A DNA stretch of 64,000 nt. It comes from Pseudonocardia sp. T1-2H (GTDB lineage Bacteria > Actinomycetota > Actinomycetes > Mycobacteriales > Pseudonocardiaceae). The stretch covers positions 1,674,001 to 1,738,000 of the forward strand of contig NZ_JBBPCL010000001.1 of the NCBI RefSeq assembly GCF_038039215.1, written 5' to 3'. A program made the translations under genes and the position numbers. Of this stretch, positions 36,341 through 43,780 are shown piece by piece. Numbering within the stretch: the first letter of the stretch is position 1; each line of letters opens with the position of its first letter. The notes below the pieces were generated by a model. It was not told the DNA's origin. It saw only the letters and a list, made by a program, of their open reading frames with translations, and ran no database searches.

Positions 36341-36456
36341 GCTGCGTGCACGGAAAGATCTGACGAAGCCTGATATCGAACTACTCGAGGCGCTGATCGA
36401 ATCCGCAGTCAGGAGATTCTCTGCGGACCCGTCGAGGATGTAGAGCTGACCTCGGG

Positions 36457-37050
36457 ATGGTCGAGCGTTGGACCCAGAAGAAGATGGCCGGTCTAGCGTT
36501 GGAGGAGCGCAACGAGTTGGGTCTGTCGCCGTTCGATCCGCTGAGCCCGTTCGAACTGGCAGAGCACCACGGAATCCCCATCTACGGACTTGACAGTCTG
36601 GCCACCTCACCGCTGGCCGCCCAGGCCGTCATGCGGTTTAGCACTACCGGATCAGCGCTTTGGTCTGCGGCACTGGTTCCGGTCGGACGCCTCCGTCTCA
36701 TCGTCGAGAACACGTCCCACTCGCCCGAGCGTCGGGTGTCGTCAATCGCTCATGAACTGGCTCATTTCTTGCTCGAGCACGAGTTCGAGTCGGCACTTCT
36801 CAGTGAAGAGAAGCAGTGTCGAAACTTTGACAAGACGAAGGAGGACCAGGCCAAGTTCTTGTCGAGCGAGCTCTCGGTGCCGCAACAGGCAGCTCGAAGG
36901 GTAGCCTTTCGTGGCTTGGATAACGAGCAGGTCGCGGCCCGCTTCGGCGTGAGCATCCAGTTCGCTCAAATGCAAATGTCGGGTGCGCGGAAATACGCAC
37001 AACGCGCACTGGTGAAGCAGGCCAGATCAAACGCTGGACGCGGTGCATAA
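36457..37050 (+). CDS. ImmA/IrrE-family metallo-endopeptidase
   Basis: 197 residues. HELAHFLLEHEF carries the zinc-binding HExxH motif, and the surrounding RRVSSIAHELAHFLLEH is typical of COG2856 (ImmA/IrrE) peptidases, which cleave repressors in mobile elements. The C-terminal part (SVPQQAARRVAFRGLDNEQV, AARFGVSIQFAQMQM) forms the usual helical tail. Base composition is visibly lower in GC and codon use less extreme than neighbours, suggesting horizontal transfer. No XRE-type partner repressor was found next to it, which is unusual for this family. Confidence 0.85.
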   Translation: MVERWTQKKMAGLALEERNELGLSPFDPLSPFELAEHHGIPIYGLDSLATSPLAAQAVMRFSTTGSALWSAALVPVGRLRLIVENTSHSPERRVSSIAHELAHFLLEHEFESALLSEEKQCRNFDKTKEDQAKFLSSELSVPQQAARRVAFRGLDNEQVAARFGVSIQFAQMQMSGARKYAQRALVKQARSNAGRGA

Positions 37051-37281
37051 TTCTGCCATCAAGCTGTCAGCCGGGATAGTTGTCGGAGCGTGCCTCGCCT
37101 AGTGAGCGGCTGAGCTGAGTGCCGCTGTTTCGAGCACGGACTGTGTCTCCAGGGAGCCACCCCGACCAGTACGGCGCCCTGCTCGTGCGGCGCGGTCGGG
37201 ACGGCGGCGACCGGGCAGAACGGCGAACGGTCATCCGCGGAGAGGATGTGGCGCGCCGGTGTCATCCCGCCCGGCGGTGTC

Positions 37282-37295
37282 GGGGCTTTGGGCCC
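37282..37295. promoter_or_regulatory. DosR-box-like palindrome upstream of the CBS-USP gene
   Basis: GGGGCTTTGGGCCC lies 99 bp before the ATG at 37395, flanked by GTCGGG and CCCGAC that extend the dyad. The rest of the 344-bp gap 37051-37394 holds no gene I can support. Confidence 0.55.
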
Positions 37296-37394
37296 TGCCC
37301 GACGCCACGCGAAAGACCGACCATGCACACGCGGAGCCCCGTCCACCCGGGCGGACGGGCGAATTCGACGGGCTCCGGGCGGAGGAGGAAACCG

Positions 37395-38381
37395 ATGAAG
37401 GCCGATGACGTGATGAGCCAACCGGTGATCACCGTGCGGCCCATGACCCCTGTACCCGAAGCGGCGGCGCTGCTGGCGTCGCACGGTTTCACCGCCGCGC
37501 CCGTGGTCGACGACCAGGGCCGGTTGATCGGCATCGTCACCGAGGCCGATCTTGTCCGGCACCAGATCCGTCCGGAGGGGTGGCCTGCCCGGTCGGGCGG
37601 AAACACCGTAGGAGAGGTCATGACGGGGTCGCCGCTCGCGCTGCGGCCCGTGGACGACCTCGCCGACGTCGTCTCCCTCATGCTCGATGCGCGGGTGCGG
37701 TCGATCCCGATCGTGGAGGACGACGGCGAGCTGGTCGGCATCGTGAGCCGTCGCGACGTCCTGCGGGTCGTCGCCCGACGGGAGCAGACCTCGGCGGAGG
37801 TGCGGAGCAGGCGCGGTCTCGCCCCCGATCCGGCGACCGAGGAGACGTCGGCCCGGGTGGGGGCGTCCGGGCGGATCGTCGTAGGGTTCGACGGGTCGCC
37901 GGCCGCGCGGGTGGCCGTGCGGGACACGCTGCTGGAGGCGTCGCGCCGGGGTGCGTCGGTGAGCGTGGTGGCGGCGTTCTCGCCGCCGGCGGTCTGGCCT
38001 GTCGTGTACGGGCTGCCGGCCGTGCCGACACTCGCAGGCCTGGCCGGCGAGATCGAGGGCGAAGTCCGGCGCACCGTCATCAAGATCCTCGACACCGTGC
38101 GGTCCGAGCTGGCGGGCGGCACCCCGCACGTGGAGGTCGTCGCAGTACAGGGTTCGCCGGGCGAGGTCCTTGTCGACCGGTCGTCGGGCGCGGACCTGCT
38201 CGTCGTGGGATCGCGGGGTCGCGGTCCGGGAGCGAGCCTTCTGCTCGGGTCGGTCGGGTTGCACTGCGCGCTGCATGCCCGCTGCTCGGTGACGATCGTG
38301 CGTCCGGAGTCCGAGCCGGTCGAGGCGCACGACGCCGCGGCGGCGGCCGGTGTCCTTCGACCCGCCGTGGCATCCCCGTGA
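37395..38381 (+). CDS. CBS-pair plus universal stress protein fusion
   Basis: 328 residues from ATG 37395, 4 nt after a GGAGGAGGAA ribosome site. Residues 1-130 are two CBS domains (MKADDVMSQPVITVRPMTPV, GIVTEADLVRHQI, IVSRRDVLRVV). Residues about 155-310 are a USP domain with the ATP-binding GSRGRG-9x-GS motif (GSRGRGPGASLLLGS). CBS pairs sense adenine nucleotides, so the fusion may tie energy state to a stress response. It resembles the Hrp1 and USP proteins of the DosR regulon. The next gene overlaps its stop. Confidence 0.92.
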   Translation: MKADDVMSQPVITVRPMTPVPEAAALLASHGFTAAPVVDDQGRLIGIVTEADLVRHQIRPEGWPARSGGNTVGEVMTGSPLALRPVDDLADVVSLMLDARVRSIPIVEDDGELVGIVSRRDVLRVVARREQTSAEVRSRRGLAPDPATEETSARVGASGRIVVGFDGSPAARVAVRDTLLEASRRGASVSVVAAFSPPAVWPVVYGLPAVPTLAGLAGEIEGEVRRTVIKILDTVRSELAGGTPHVEVVAVQGSPGEVLVDRSSGADLLVVGSRGRGPGASLLLGSVGLHCALHARCSVTIVRPESEPVEAHDAAAAAGVLRPAVASP

Positions 38382-39103
38382 GCGGGCAGGGCAGGACTCG
38401 CCTGAGGACGACCGCGGTGCGGGACGTCATGACGACCGACGTCGCGGCCGTGGCACCCGACGCCCGGTTCGAGGAGATCGTCGACCTCCTGCGTGGCCGC
38501 AGGACCCGCGCCGTACCGGTCCTCGACGCCGACCGTCATCTGCTCGGCGTCGTCTCCGAGGCCGACGTCCTGGAGACCGCCGAGTACAGCGACCCGGACC
38601 GGCCCGTCGGTCAGGCGCATCACCTGTGGAGCGTCCGCCGGGATGGCCCTCGCCCGTCCACTAGCGCTGAGGCCGCCGCCGCCCGTCCGACCACCGCCCG
38701 GGACCTGATGACCACCGAGGTCGTGGCCGTCCGCCCGCAGGACGGCATCGCCGCGGCGGCCCGCAGCATGCGTGCGCACCACCTGGGCTGGCTTCCCGTG
38801 GTCGATCCCGACGACCGGCTGGTCGGCGTCGTCGGGCGTTCGGACCTCCTACGGGTCTTCGAGCGCAGCGACGAGGACCTGCGGCGCGAGATCATCGAGG
38901 AGGTCTTCCTGCGTGTCCTGCTGGTCGACCCCGCGCGGCTCGACATCGTCGTCCAGAACGGGATCGTCACCCTGTCGGGGACCGTGCCGATCCGGGCCGA
39001 CGCCCTCGTGGCGGTCGCCCTGGTCGAGCGACTGGAAGGGGTGGTCGCGGTGCAGGACCGGCTGCACTACGAACTCGACGAGCGCAGGTACGACAACCTC
39101 TAG
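38378..39103 (+). CDS. CBS-pair protein with C-terminal BON domain
   Basis: 241 residues from GTG 38378, overlapping the preceding stop. Two CBS domains (VRDVMTTDVAAVAPDA, LGVVSEADVLETAEYS; TARDLMTTEVVAVRPQDG, VGVVGRSDLLRVFERS) are separated by a linker of about 35 residues. A BON domain of about 70 residues ends the protein (IVVQNGIVTLSGTVPIR, VQDRLHYELDERRYDNL). BON domains bind membranes or ligands. Architecture is shared with the gene at 41474. Co-transcribed with the CBS-USP gene. Confidence 0.92.
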   Translation: MSGQGRTRLRTTAVRDVMTTDVAAVAPDARFEEIVDLLRGRRTRAVPVLDADRHLLGVVSEADVLETAEYSDPDRPVGQAHHLWSVRRDGPRPSTSAEAAAARPTTARDLMTTEVVAVRPQDGIAAAARSMRAHHLGWLPVVDPDDRLVGVVGRSDLLRVFERSDEDLRREIIEEVFLRVLLVDPARLDIVVQNGIVTLSGTVPIRADALVAVALVERLEGVVAVQDRLHYELDERRYDNL

Positions 39104-39410
39104 GTCCGCCGGTCGCTGGGTGACCATGCTGGCCAGGCGGGTGAGCCGGCACGCGGCGCGCGCCGTGAGCTCGGCCCACGAGACCGTCCGGCGATGAGCG
39201 ATGAAGAGACGACCGACCGGGCCTGGGTCGCCATACCGCGGGCCGGCGGCGCGCCGCCGGTGCGAGCGCGGGCCGCACCACCGCCGTCGAGATGACCATC
39301 GGCCGGGTCGGCAGGACGGCCACGAGTCGGCGTCCTTCCCGGGCTTCGGTGCACGCGTCGAGCGGCGCTGAGGATGGGGAGGCGCACGGCGTCCTACGCG
39401 CCACGATCCT

Positions 39411-39424
39411 GAGGCGAAGGTCCC
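39411..39424. promoter_or_regulatory. DosR-box-like palindrome upstream of tandem USP gene
   Basis: GAGGCGAAGGTCCC (reverse complement GGGACCTTCGCCTC) lies 76 bp before the ATG at 39500. The remainder of the 396-bp gap 39104-39499 shows no supportable gene. Confidence 0.6.
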
Positions 39425-39499
39425 GGGAGTTCGGGCCGGTGGACGCTGTCCTCACGGTCGCCACGGATGCGATCGTCGACGTCCGCGGAAGGGGTGGTC

Positions 39500-40390
39500 A
39501 TGGACGGGCGGTCGTCGAGAAGGATCGTCGTCGGGGTGGACGGTTCGAAGTCCGCCCTGGTCGCGGTGAGGTGGGCTGCACGGGAAGCGGTGCGCCGCCG
39601 GTGCGAGCTGGCGGCGGTGCACGTCTACGGCTGGACGGGACCGGGGATGGTGTCCGATCCGGAGATCTGGGTGCAGTACCTGGAGCTGATCCGCCGGGCG
39701 GCGGCGCGGTGCCTTGACGAAGCGGCTGCGGAGGCTGCGGATGCCGCGCCCGACGTCGAGGTGGTCCCCCGGTCGGTCGAGGGCTCCCCGGAGCCGGTGT
39801 TGCGCGCCGAGGCCGACCACGCCGAACTGGTGGTGGTGGGCGCACGAGGCGCTGGTGGGTTCGTCGGGATGCTGCTGGGGTCCGTTGCGACCTCGCTGGT
39901 CGTGCGTTCCCCGTGCCCGGTCGTCGTGGTCCGGGATGCGCCGCGGCCGGAGGACGCGCCGGTCGTCGTCGGTGTCGACGGCTCACCGGCCAGCGAGGCT
40001 GCGCTGGCGTTCGCCTTCGAGGAGACGTCGGCGCTGGGGGCCCCGCTGGTGGCCGTGCACACCTGGTGGGACCTGCTCGTCGAGCCCGTGCTCGCGCCGC
40101 TGCTGGACTGGGACGCGATCGAGACGGACGAGCGTCAGGTCCTGGCCGAGCGCCTGGCCGGATGGAGCGCGAAGTATCCCGACGTGGACGTCCGGCGGGT
40201 CGTCACCAGGGACCGGCCCGCACACGCCCTGCTCGAGCAGTCGGAGACCGCCCGGCTCGTCGTGGTCGGTTCGCGGGGCAGGGGAACGACGGCCGGAATG
40301 CTGCTCGGCTCGGTCGGCCGCGCACTGGTGAACCACGCCGCCTGTTCCGTCGCGGTGGTGAAGCCGACCGCCGGGGACGGAGGGGAATGA
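39500..40390 (+). CDS. Tandem-domain universal stress protein
   Basis: 296 residues from ATG 39500 after GGAAGGGG. Two USP domains each start with a beta strand and ATP site (RIVVGVDGSKSALVAVRWA; PVVVGVDGSPASEAALAFA). Each keeps the G-2x-G-9x-GS motif (VGARGAGGFVGMLLGS; VGSRGRGTTAGMLLGS), so both should bind ATP. This is the architecture of mycobacterial Rv2005c/Rv2623, DosR-regulon proteins. It is preceded by a DosR-like box. Confidence 0.93.
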   Translation: MDGRSSRRIVVGVDGSKSALVAVRWAAREAVRRRCELAAVHVYGWTGPGMVSDPEIWVQYLELIRRAAARCLDEAAAEAADAAPDVEVVPRSVEGSPEPVLRAEADHAELVVVGARGAGGFVGMLLGSVATSLVVRSPCPVVVVRDAPRPEDAPVVVGVDGSPASEAALAFAFEETSALGAPLVAVHTWWDLLVEPVLAPLLDWDAIETDERQVLAERLAGWSAKYPDVDVRRVVTRDRPAHALLEQSETARLVVVGSRGRGTTAGMLLGSVGRALVNHAACSVAVVKPTAGDGGE

Positions 40391-40423
40391 CCCCGCGGGC
40401 CCTCGGACCGCCCTTCGTCGCAG

Positions 40424-40437
40424 GGGCCGCAAGGGCC
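40424..40437. promoter_or_regulatory. DosR-box-like palindrome upstream of the 40581 gene
   Basis: GGGCCGCAAGGGCC sits 143 bp before GTG 40581 in the 190-bp gap. It is the least regular of the copies in its centre (CA) but keeps both outer halves. Confidence 0.45.
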
Positions 40438-40580
40438 CGGGATCCTCTGCGCCACCGTGTTTCCTGATCGAATCAGAAGGTTCGCCCGGTGTGCCCGGCA
40501 AGTCGGGCACCTAAGCTCGATTCCTACCTCGTCGCGAGGCCCGCGCAGCGGTCGGGCTCATCGGGAAGCGGAGGTCAAAG

Positions 40581-40793
40581 GTGAAGCGCGTCGATCATCG
40601 GTACCAGTCGGGACTGATCGAGGTCGAATGGGTCGCCGAATGCAACCTGTGCGGCCGCAGGACCACCCTCGGGCGGCAGAGCCTGGCCCGCGATTGGGAA
40701 CGGACGCACGCACGAGTCGGCTGTCGGCGTCGTCTCGTCCTCGACGAGAGCGGCCGTGGCTGGCTGCCGTGTGCCTCCGGCTGGCAGCAATAA
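40581..40793 (+). CDS. Small zinc-ribbon-like protein (70 aa), function unknown
   Basis: A GTG start 11 nt after GGAGG. The protein MKRVDHRYQSGLIEVEWVAE continues with CNLCGRRTTLG and later VGCRRRLV and PCASGW, giving a CxxC and two further cysteines. It may bind zinc. Basic and soluble, no known family recognised. It lies between the tandem USP gene and the next stress-island gene and has DosR-like boxes on both sides. Confidence 0.6.
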   Translation: MKRVDHRYQSGLIEVEWVAECNLCGRRTTLGRQSLARDWERTHARVGCRRRLVLDESGRGWLPCASGWQQ

Positions 40794-40820
40794 GCGCCGG
40801 CCCGTCGGCCCGGTTCGGTC

Positions 40821-40834
40821 AGGACCTTGGCCTC
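40821..40834. promoter_or_regulatory. DosR-box-like palindrome upstream of the 40870 gene
   Basis: AGGACCTTGGCCTC lies 35 bp before the ATG at 40870, a position that would overlap the -35 region of its promoter. Confidence 0.6.
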
Positions 40835-40869
40835 TGCCCGTCCTCGGTCCTGGCTCCTAGCGTTCGGCC

Positions 40870-41346
40870 ATGAGCGACACCGAACCTCCCGGCCCGAGCG
40901 CGACGCGGGATCCACGCGCGGCTGCCGATCTTCTGCACCGAGCGGCGCACGTTCTCCGGGTGGGAGCCCGGGACGCGGCGCGCGGCCCGTGGCGGTGGGC
41001 CGAACCGGACCCCGAGATGGCGCCCGACGAGCGGCTTGGACACCCCATGAGCGCGAAGGACGTGACCGCGGTGCGCGCCGTGGGTCCGAGGGGTCTCGGG
41101 GAGGACGCCGAGGCGATGTCCCGTGCGTACCGCGATCGGTTGACGACATCCACCCACGCCACTCCCCACCCCGGCCGCCCGCCCGCCGCCACGACAGTCG
41201 GCCCGGCGCTCGCCGAGCCCCTGGCGGCTCTGCTGGACGCGCTGGCCACGGGCCTGCCGGCCGGGCCGGACGGAACGTCCGTGGTGTCCACCGAGAGCTA
41301 TCGGTCGGCAGTGGCCGTCGCCTCGATCGTCGTCGGATCGACGTAG
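40870..41346 (+). CDS. Actinobacterial protein of unknown function (158 aa)
   Basis: The start ATG 40870 has no strong ribosome site. The sequence has an alanine-rich helical opening (AAADLLHRAAHVLRVGARD), a tryptophan pair (GPWRWAEPDPE) and a second helical part (GPALAEPLAALLDALATG). It resembles the small helical proteins often found near USP genes in actinobacteria, with a less regular middle (about 90-115). No signal peptide or membrane span is seen. The DosR-like box at 40821 supports it as a real transcription unit. Confidence 0.6.
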   Translation: MSDTEPPGPSATRDPRAAADLLHRAAHVLRVGARDAARGPWRWAEPDPEMAPDERLGHPMSAKDVTAVRAVGPRGLGEDAEAMSRAYRDRLTTSTHATPHPGRPPAATTVGPALAEPLAALLDALATGLPAGPDGTSVVSTESYRSAVAVASIVVGST

Positions 41347-41379
41347 GGTCGGTCCGCGGAGCCGGTCGCTCGTCGTGGG

Positions 41380-41393
41380 AGGACCTTCGACCG
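41380..41393. promoter_or_regulatory. Orphan DosR-box-like palindrome in a convergent gap
   Basis: AGGACCTTCGACCG lies between the 3' ends of the convergent genes 40870-41346 and 41474-42145, where no promoter is expected. Either a short transcript starts here or the match is chance; no open frame supports a protein. Confidence 0.35.
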
Positions 41394-41473
41394 CCGTAGA
41401 CGAGCCCCGCTCGGCACCCCATCGCTCCCATGCAGAGGGGATCCGGGGGGCGCTGACCACTCGGCACCGGCTC

Positions 41474-42145
41474 TCAGCGCGGGTGAGCCAGGCCGCCGTC
41501 GTCGACGCGGTGCCGGAGTTCGCTGACGACGTCGACGACCCCGTCGAGCCGGCGGACGAGGCGTTCGGCGGTCTCCGCCGTGCTGCGCTCCCCGACGACC
41601 CCGGTCATCGTGACGACCCCGTCGTGGACGCCGACGTCGATCCCGGTGGGGTCCTGCCAGAGCAGATGTACGAGAACCTCGCCGAGAATCTCGGCGCGGA
41701 TCTCCTCGTCGGTGCGCAGGAACGTGCTCAGGACGTCGGCCCGGCTGACGATGCCGACGAGAGCACGGTGCCGGTCGACGACCGGAAGGCTCCTCACGCC
41801 GAGTTCGGTCATCAGCCGCGCGGCCCGGGCCAGGCTGTCGTCGGCCATGGCGGTCTCCACCGGCGCGCTCATCACGTGGCCGACCGTGTCGCCGGCCGCC
41901 CGGCGCAGGGTGTCACGTCGGCGACGGCCTTCCCACCAGTGTGGCCTCCGGGGGATCTGGTGGCCCTGCTTCAGTAGGACGTCGCCCTCGGAGACGACGC
42001 CGACGAGGTGGTCGTCGGCGTCGAGCACCGGCAGCGCGCTGATGTGCTTCTCGGCCAGGACCCGCGCGGCCTCCTTCAGGGGCATGGCGGGGCGGGCGGT
42101 GAGGACGGCGGTGGTCATGACGTCGCCGACGGTTAGGTTCCTCAT
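41474..42145 (-). CDS. CBS-pair protein with C-terminal BON domain (second copy)
   Basis: 223 residues from ATG 42145 (MRNLTVGDVMTTAVLTARPA). CBS1 ends VGVVSEGDVLLKQGHQI, followed by a basic linker WWEGRRRRDTLRR. CBS2 contains MTELGVRSLPVVDRHR and IVSRADVLSTFLRT. A BON domain follows (DVGVHDGVVTMTGVVGERST, VVSELRHRVDD). It is a paralogue of the gene at 38378. It is divergent from the PEP-synthase-like operon, sharing the 171-bp gap with the box at 42232. Confidence 0.92.
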   Translation of the reverse strand: MRNLTVGDVMTTAVLTARPAMPLKEAARVLAEKHISALPVLDADDHLVGVVSEGDVLLKQGHQIPRRPHWWEGRRRRDTLRRAAGDTVGHVMSAPVETAMADDSLARAARLMTELGVRSLPVVDRHRALVGIVSRADVLSTFLRTDEEIRAEILGEVLVHLLWQDPTGIDVGVHDGVVTMTGVVGERSTAETAERLVRRLDGVVDVVSELRHRVDDGGLAHPR

Positions 42146-42231
42146 AGGCTCACCCTGGTCCCGGCACGGAGGGTTCGGCAGTGCCACAGGTCCCGCCGCA
42201 CCGGGGCCCAACGGCCGCTGGGGCGCGAGTC

Positions 42232-42245
42232 GGGTCCTTCGCCCC
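42232..42245. promoter_or_regulatory. DosR-box-like palindrome in a divergent promoter
   Basis: GGGTCCTTCGCCCC lies 86 bp from the minus-strand CBS-BON start (42145) and 71 bp from the plus-strand start at 42317, so it may control both. A weaker candidate, GGGGCCCAACGGCC, is at 42203-42216. Confidence 0.65.
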
Positions 42246-42316
42246 TTCAGCGACACGTCGGCCGCACGCGACCATCGAGCACGCGCACCTCCCGCGACCT
42301 GCGACAAGGATCGACT

Positions 42317-42478
42317 ATGACAGAACCCGCTACCGTCTACCGCACCGTCCACGAGCAGCGGGTGGAACTGGTCGCCAAGGCCATCGCCGAGCAGTCGGCT
42401 CTCGATCACGAGGCCGCCGTGGCACTCGCCCGCCACGTCCTGCAGGCTCTCGACCACGTCCCGGAGAAGGTGCGATGA
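42317..42478 (+). CDS. Small helical protein (53 aa) coupled to the PEP-synthase-like gene
   Basis: An ATG at 42317 opens a 53-codon frame ending at the TGA that overlaps the next ATG (42475). The product starts MTEPATVYRTVHEQRVELVA and is predicted helical, with no cysteines, signal peptide or membrane span. Codon use is typical of the genome. No family recognised. Tight coupling with the next gene suggests a small partner of the ATP-binding protein. Confidence 0.6.
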   Translation: MTEPATVYRTVHEQRVELVAKAIAEQSALDHEAAVALARHVLQALDHVPEKVR

Positions 42479-43455
42479 ACGTGACCACGGCCGACGTGAG
42501 GAGCCTGGCCGAGGTCCGCCTCACCGACGCCGCCGCGGTCGGGCCCAAGGCCGCGAAGCTCGGAGAGATGCTCCGCGCCGGCCTGCCCGTACCGCCCGGT
42601 TTCGTGGTGACCGCCGATGCCTACCTCAGATCGATGGAGGCGGGCGGGGTGCGCTCCGGTCTCGCGCTGCGCTATGCCGACACGCTTCTCGGCTGTGACA
42701 CCGTGGGCATGACGGCGGTGCTGGCCGAATCCTCGGAGGCGATGGCCCGGCTGGTGCGCCGCGCGGGACTCTCGGTCGAGCTCGCGGCCCAGGTGTACAC
42801 GGCCTACGTCGGGCTCGGGGTCGACGTCGACGGGCCGGCGCCGGTGGCCGTACGTCCCTCCTCGCCCGACTCCGATTCCGGTCCCGTCAGTGCCCCTGTG
42901 ATGCACGCGTACACGACGGTCCGCGGCACCGCGGACCTCATCGAGCGCATCGTCGACTGCTGGGCCCAGATGTTCGGCCCTCGGGCCGTTCTGCGCCGCT
43001 CACGGAGCGGGGCCCGGGCCGAACCCGCCGTCGCGGTCGTGGTGCAGGTGGCGATCCCGGCGGAGAAGGCCGGCGTCGCCAGTCCCGCCCGGGCGTCGAA
43101 CGGGCGAGTGGACCGCGTCGTCCTCGAGGCTGCATGGGGCCGGGGCGAGGTCGTCGTGAGCGGCCGGGTGCACCCGGACCGTTACGTCGTCGACGCCTCC
43201 GACCTCCGCGTGACGTCGGTGCGAGCGGGGCGCCAGGAGTTCGAGGTCATCCCCGGCCGTGACCGGCCCGACGTGACCGTCCAGTTGGAGCCCCGGCACG
43301 CCGCGGTCCCGGTGCTGACGGACCAGGAGGCGGCGACGATCGCCGGGCTCGCGCTTCGGGCAGACGGCCTGTTCGCCGAACCGGCAGCGTTCGAATGGGC
43401 CACGGCTGCGGGCCGGACCTGGCTGCTCGAGGCGCGCCCCGTGACCCGAGCCTGA
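42475..43455 (+). CDS. Stand-alone PEP synthase / PPDK N-terminal ATP-binding domain protein
   Basis: 326 residues from ATG 42475. LTDAAAVGPKAAKLGEMLRA and GLPVPPGFVVTADAYLRSM are the nucleotide-grasp start of phosphoenolpyruvate synthase. VAVRPSSPDSDSGPVSAP replaces the usual RSS-ED block, and EAAWGRGEVVVSGRVHPDRY and WLLEARPVTRA close the domain. The phosphohistidine and PEP-binding domains are absent, so it cannot make PEP alone. Such short forms are seen in the rifampicin phosphotransferase/PEP synthase superfamily. The region has a DosR-like box upstream, which places it in the stress set. Confidence 0.82.
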   Translation: MNVTTADVRSLAEVRLTDAAAVGPKAAKLGEMLRAGLPVPPGFVVTADAYLRSMEAGGVRSGLALRYADTLLGCDTVGMTAVLAESSEAMARLVRRAGLSVELAAQVYTAYVGLGVDVDGPAPVAVRPSSPDSDSGPVSAPVMHAYTTVRGTADLIERIVDCWAQMFGPRAVLRRSRSGARAEPAVAVVVQVAIPAEKAGVASPARASNGRVDRVVLEAAWGRGEVVVSGRVHPDRYVVDASDLRVTSVRAGRQEFEVIPGRDRPDVTVQLEPRHAAVPVLTDQEAATIAGLALRADGLFAEPAAFEWATAAGRTWLLEARPVTRA

Positions 43456-43516
43456 CCGCGAACCGTCGGTGGCACCGATGTCCGGAGTCGCCAACCCGTC
43501 GCCGTCACCCCGTCGG

Positions 43517-43780
43517 TCACGCCGGGGCGGTCAACAGCTCGACCCATCCCTGCAGGTCGGCGAGCCGGTCGTAGTCGTCCTCCTCGATGCGTCGTCCGGT
43601 GCGCTCGCAGACCCGCACGACGAGGGCCTGGAAGTCCAGCGAGTCCAGGCCGAGCGTGTCGCGCAGGTCGTCGTGCGGCCCGAGGGCGTCGAGGGCCGGC
43701 CCCGGCGCGATCCCACGTAGGACGTCGAGCACGAGCACCCGGGCGTTGTCGGCGGCGGGCAGGGCGGTGGGGCCGGTCAT
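43517..43780 (-). CDS. Acyl carrier protein
   Basis: 87 residues. LGLDSLDFQALV carries the phosphopantetheine serine (Ser47) in a typical DSL motif, and the length and four-helix pattern fit an ACP. It overlaps the E2 gene stop by 4 nt and ends the acs-pdhA-pdhB-E2 operon. An ACP after a 2-oxoacid dehydrogenase is uncommon. It could receive an acyl group made by the complex or ligase, feeding lipid or polyketide synthesis. Confidence 0.88.
   Translation of the reverse strand: MTGPTALPAADNARVLVLDVLRGIAPGPALDALGPHDDLRDTLGLDSLDFQALVVRVCERTGRRIEEDDYDRLADLQGWVELLTAPA

Noticed and set aside
42475..43455. Full PEP synthase
   Set aside because: The protein ends after the ATP-binding domain; no phosphohistidine or PEP-binding domain follows on either strand.
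43466..43478. TCGGTGGCACCGA as a terminator between convergent genes
   Set aside because: Only six-base arms with a one-base loop; too weak to call.
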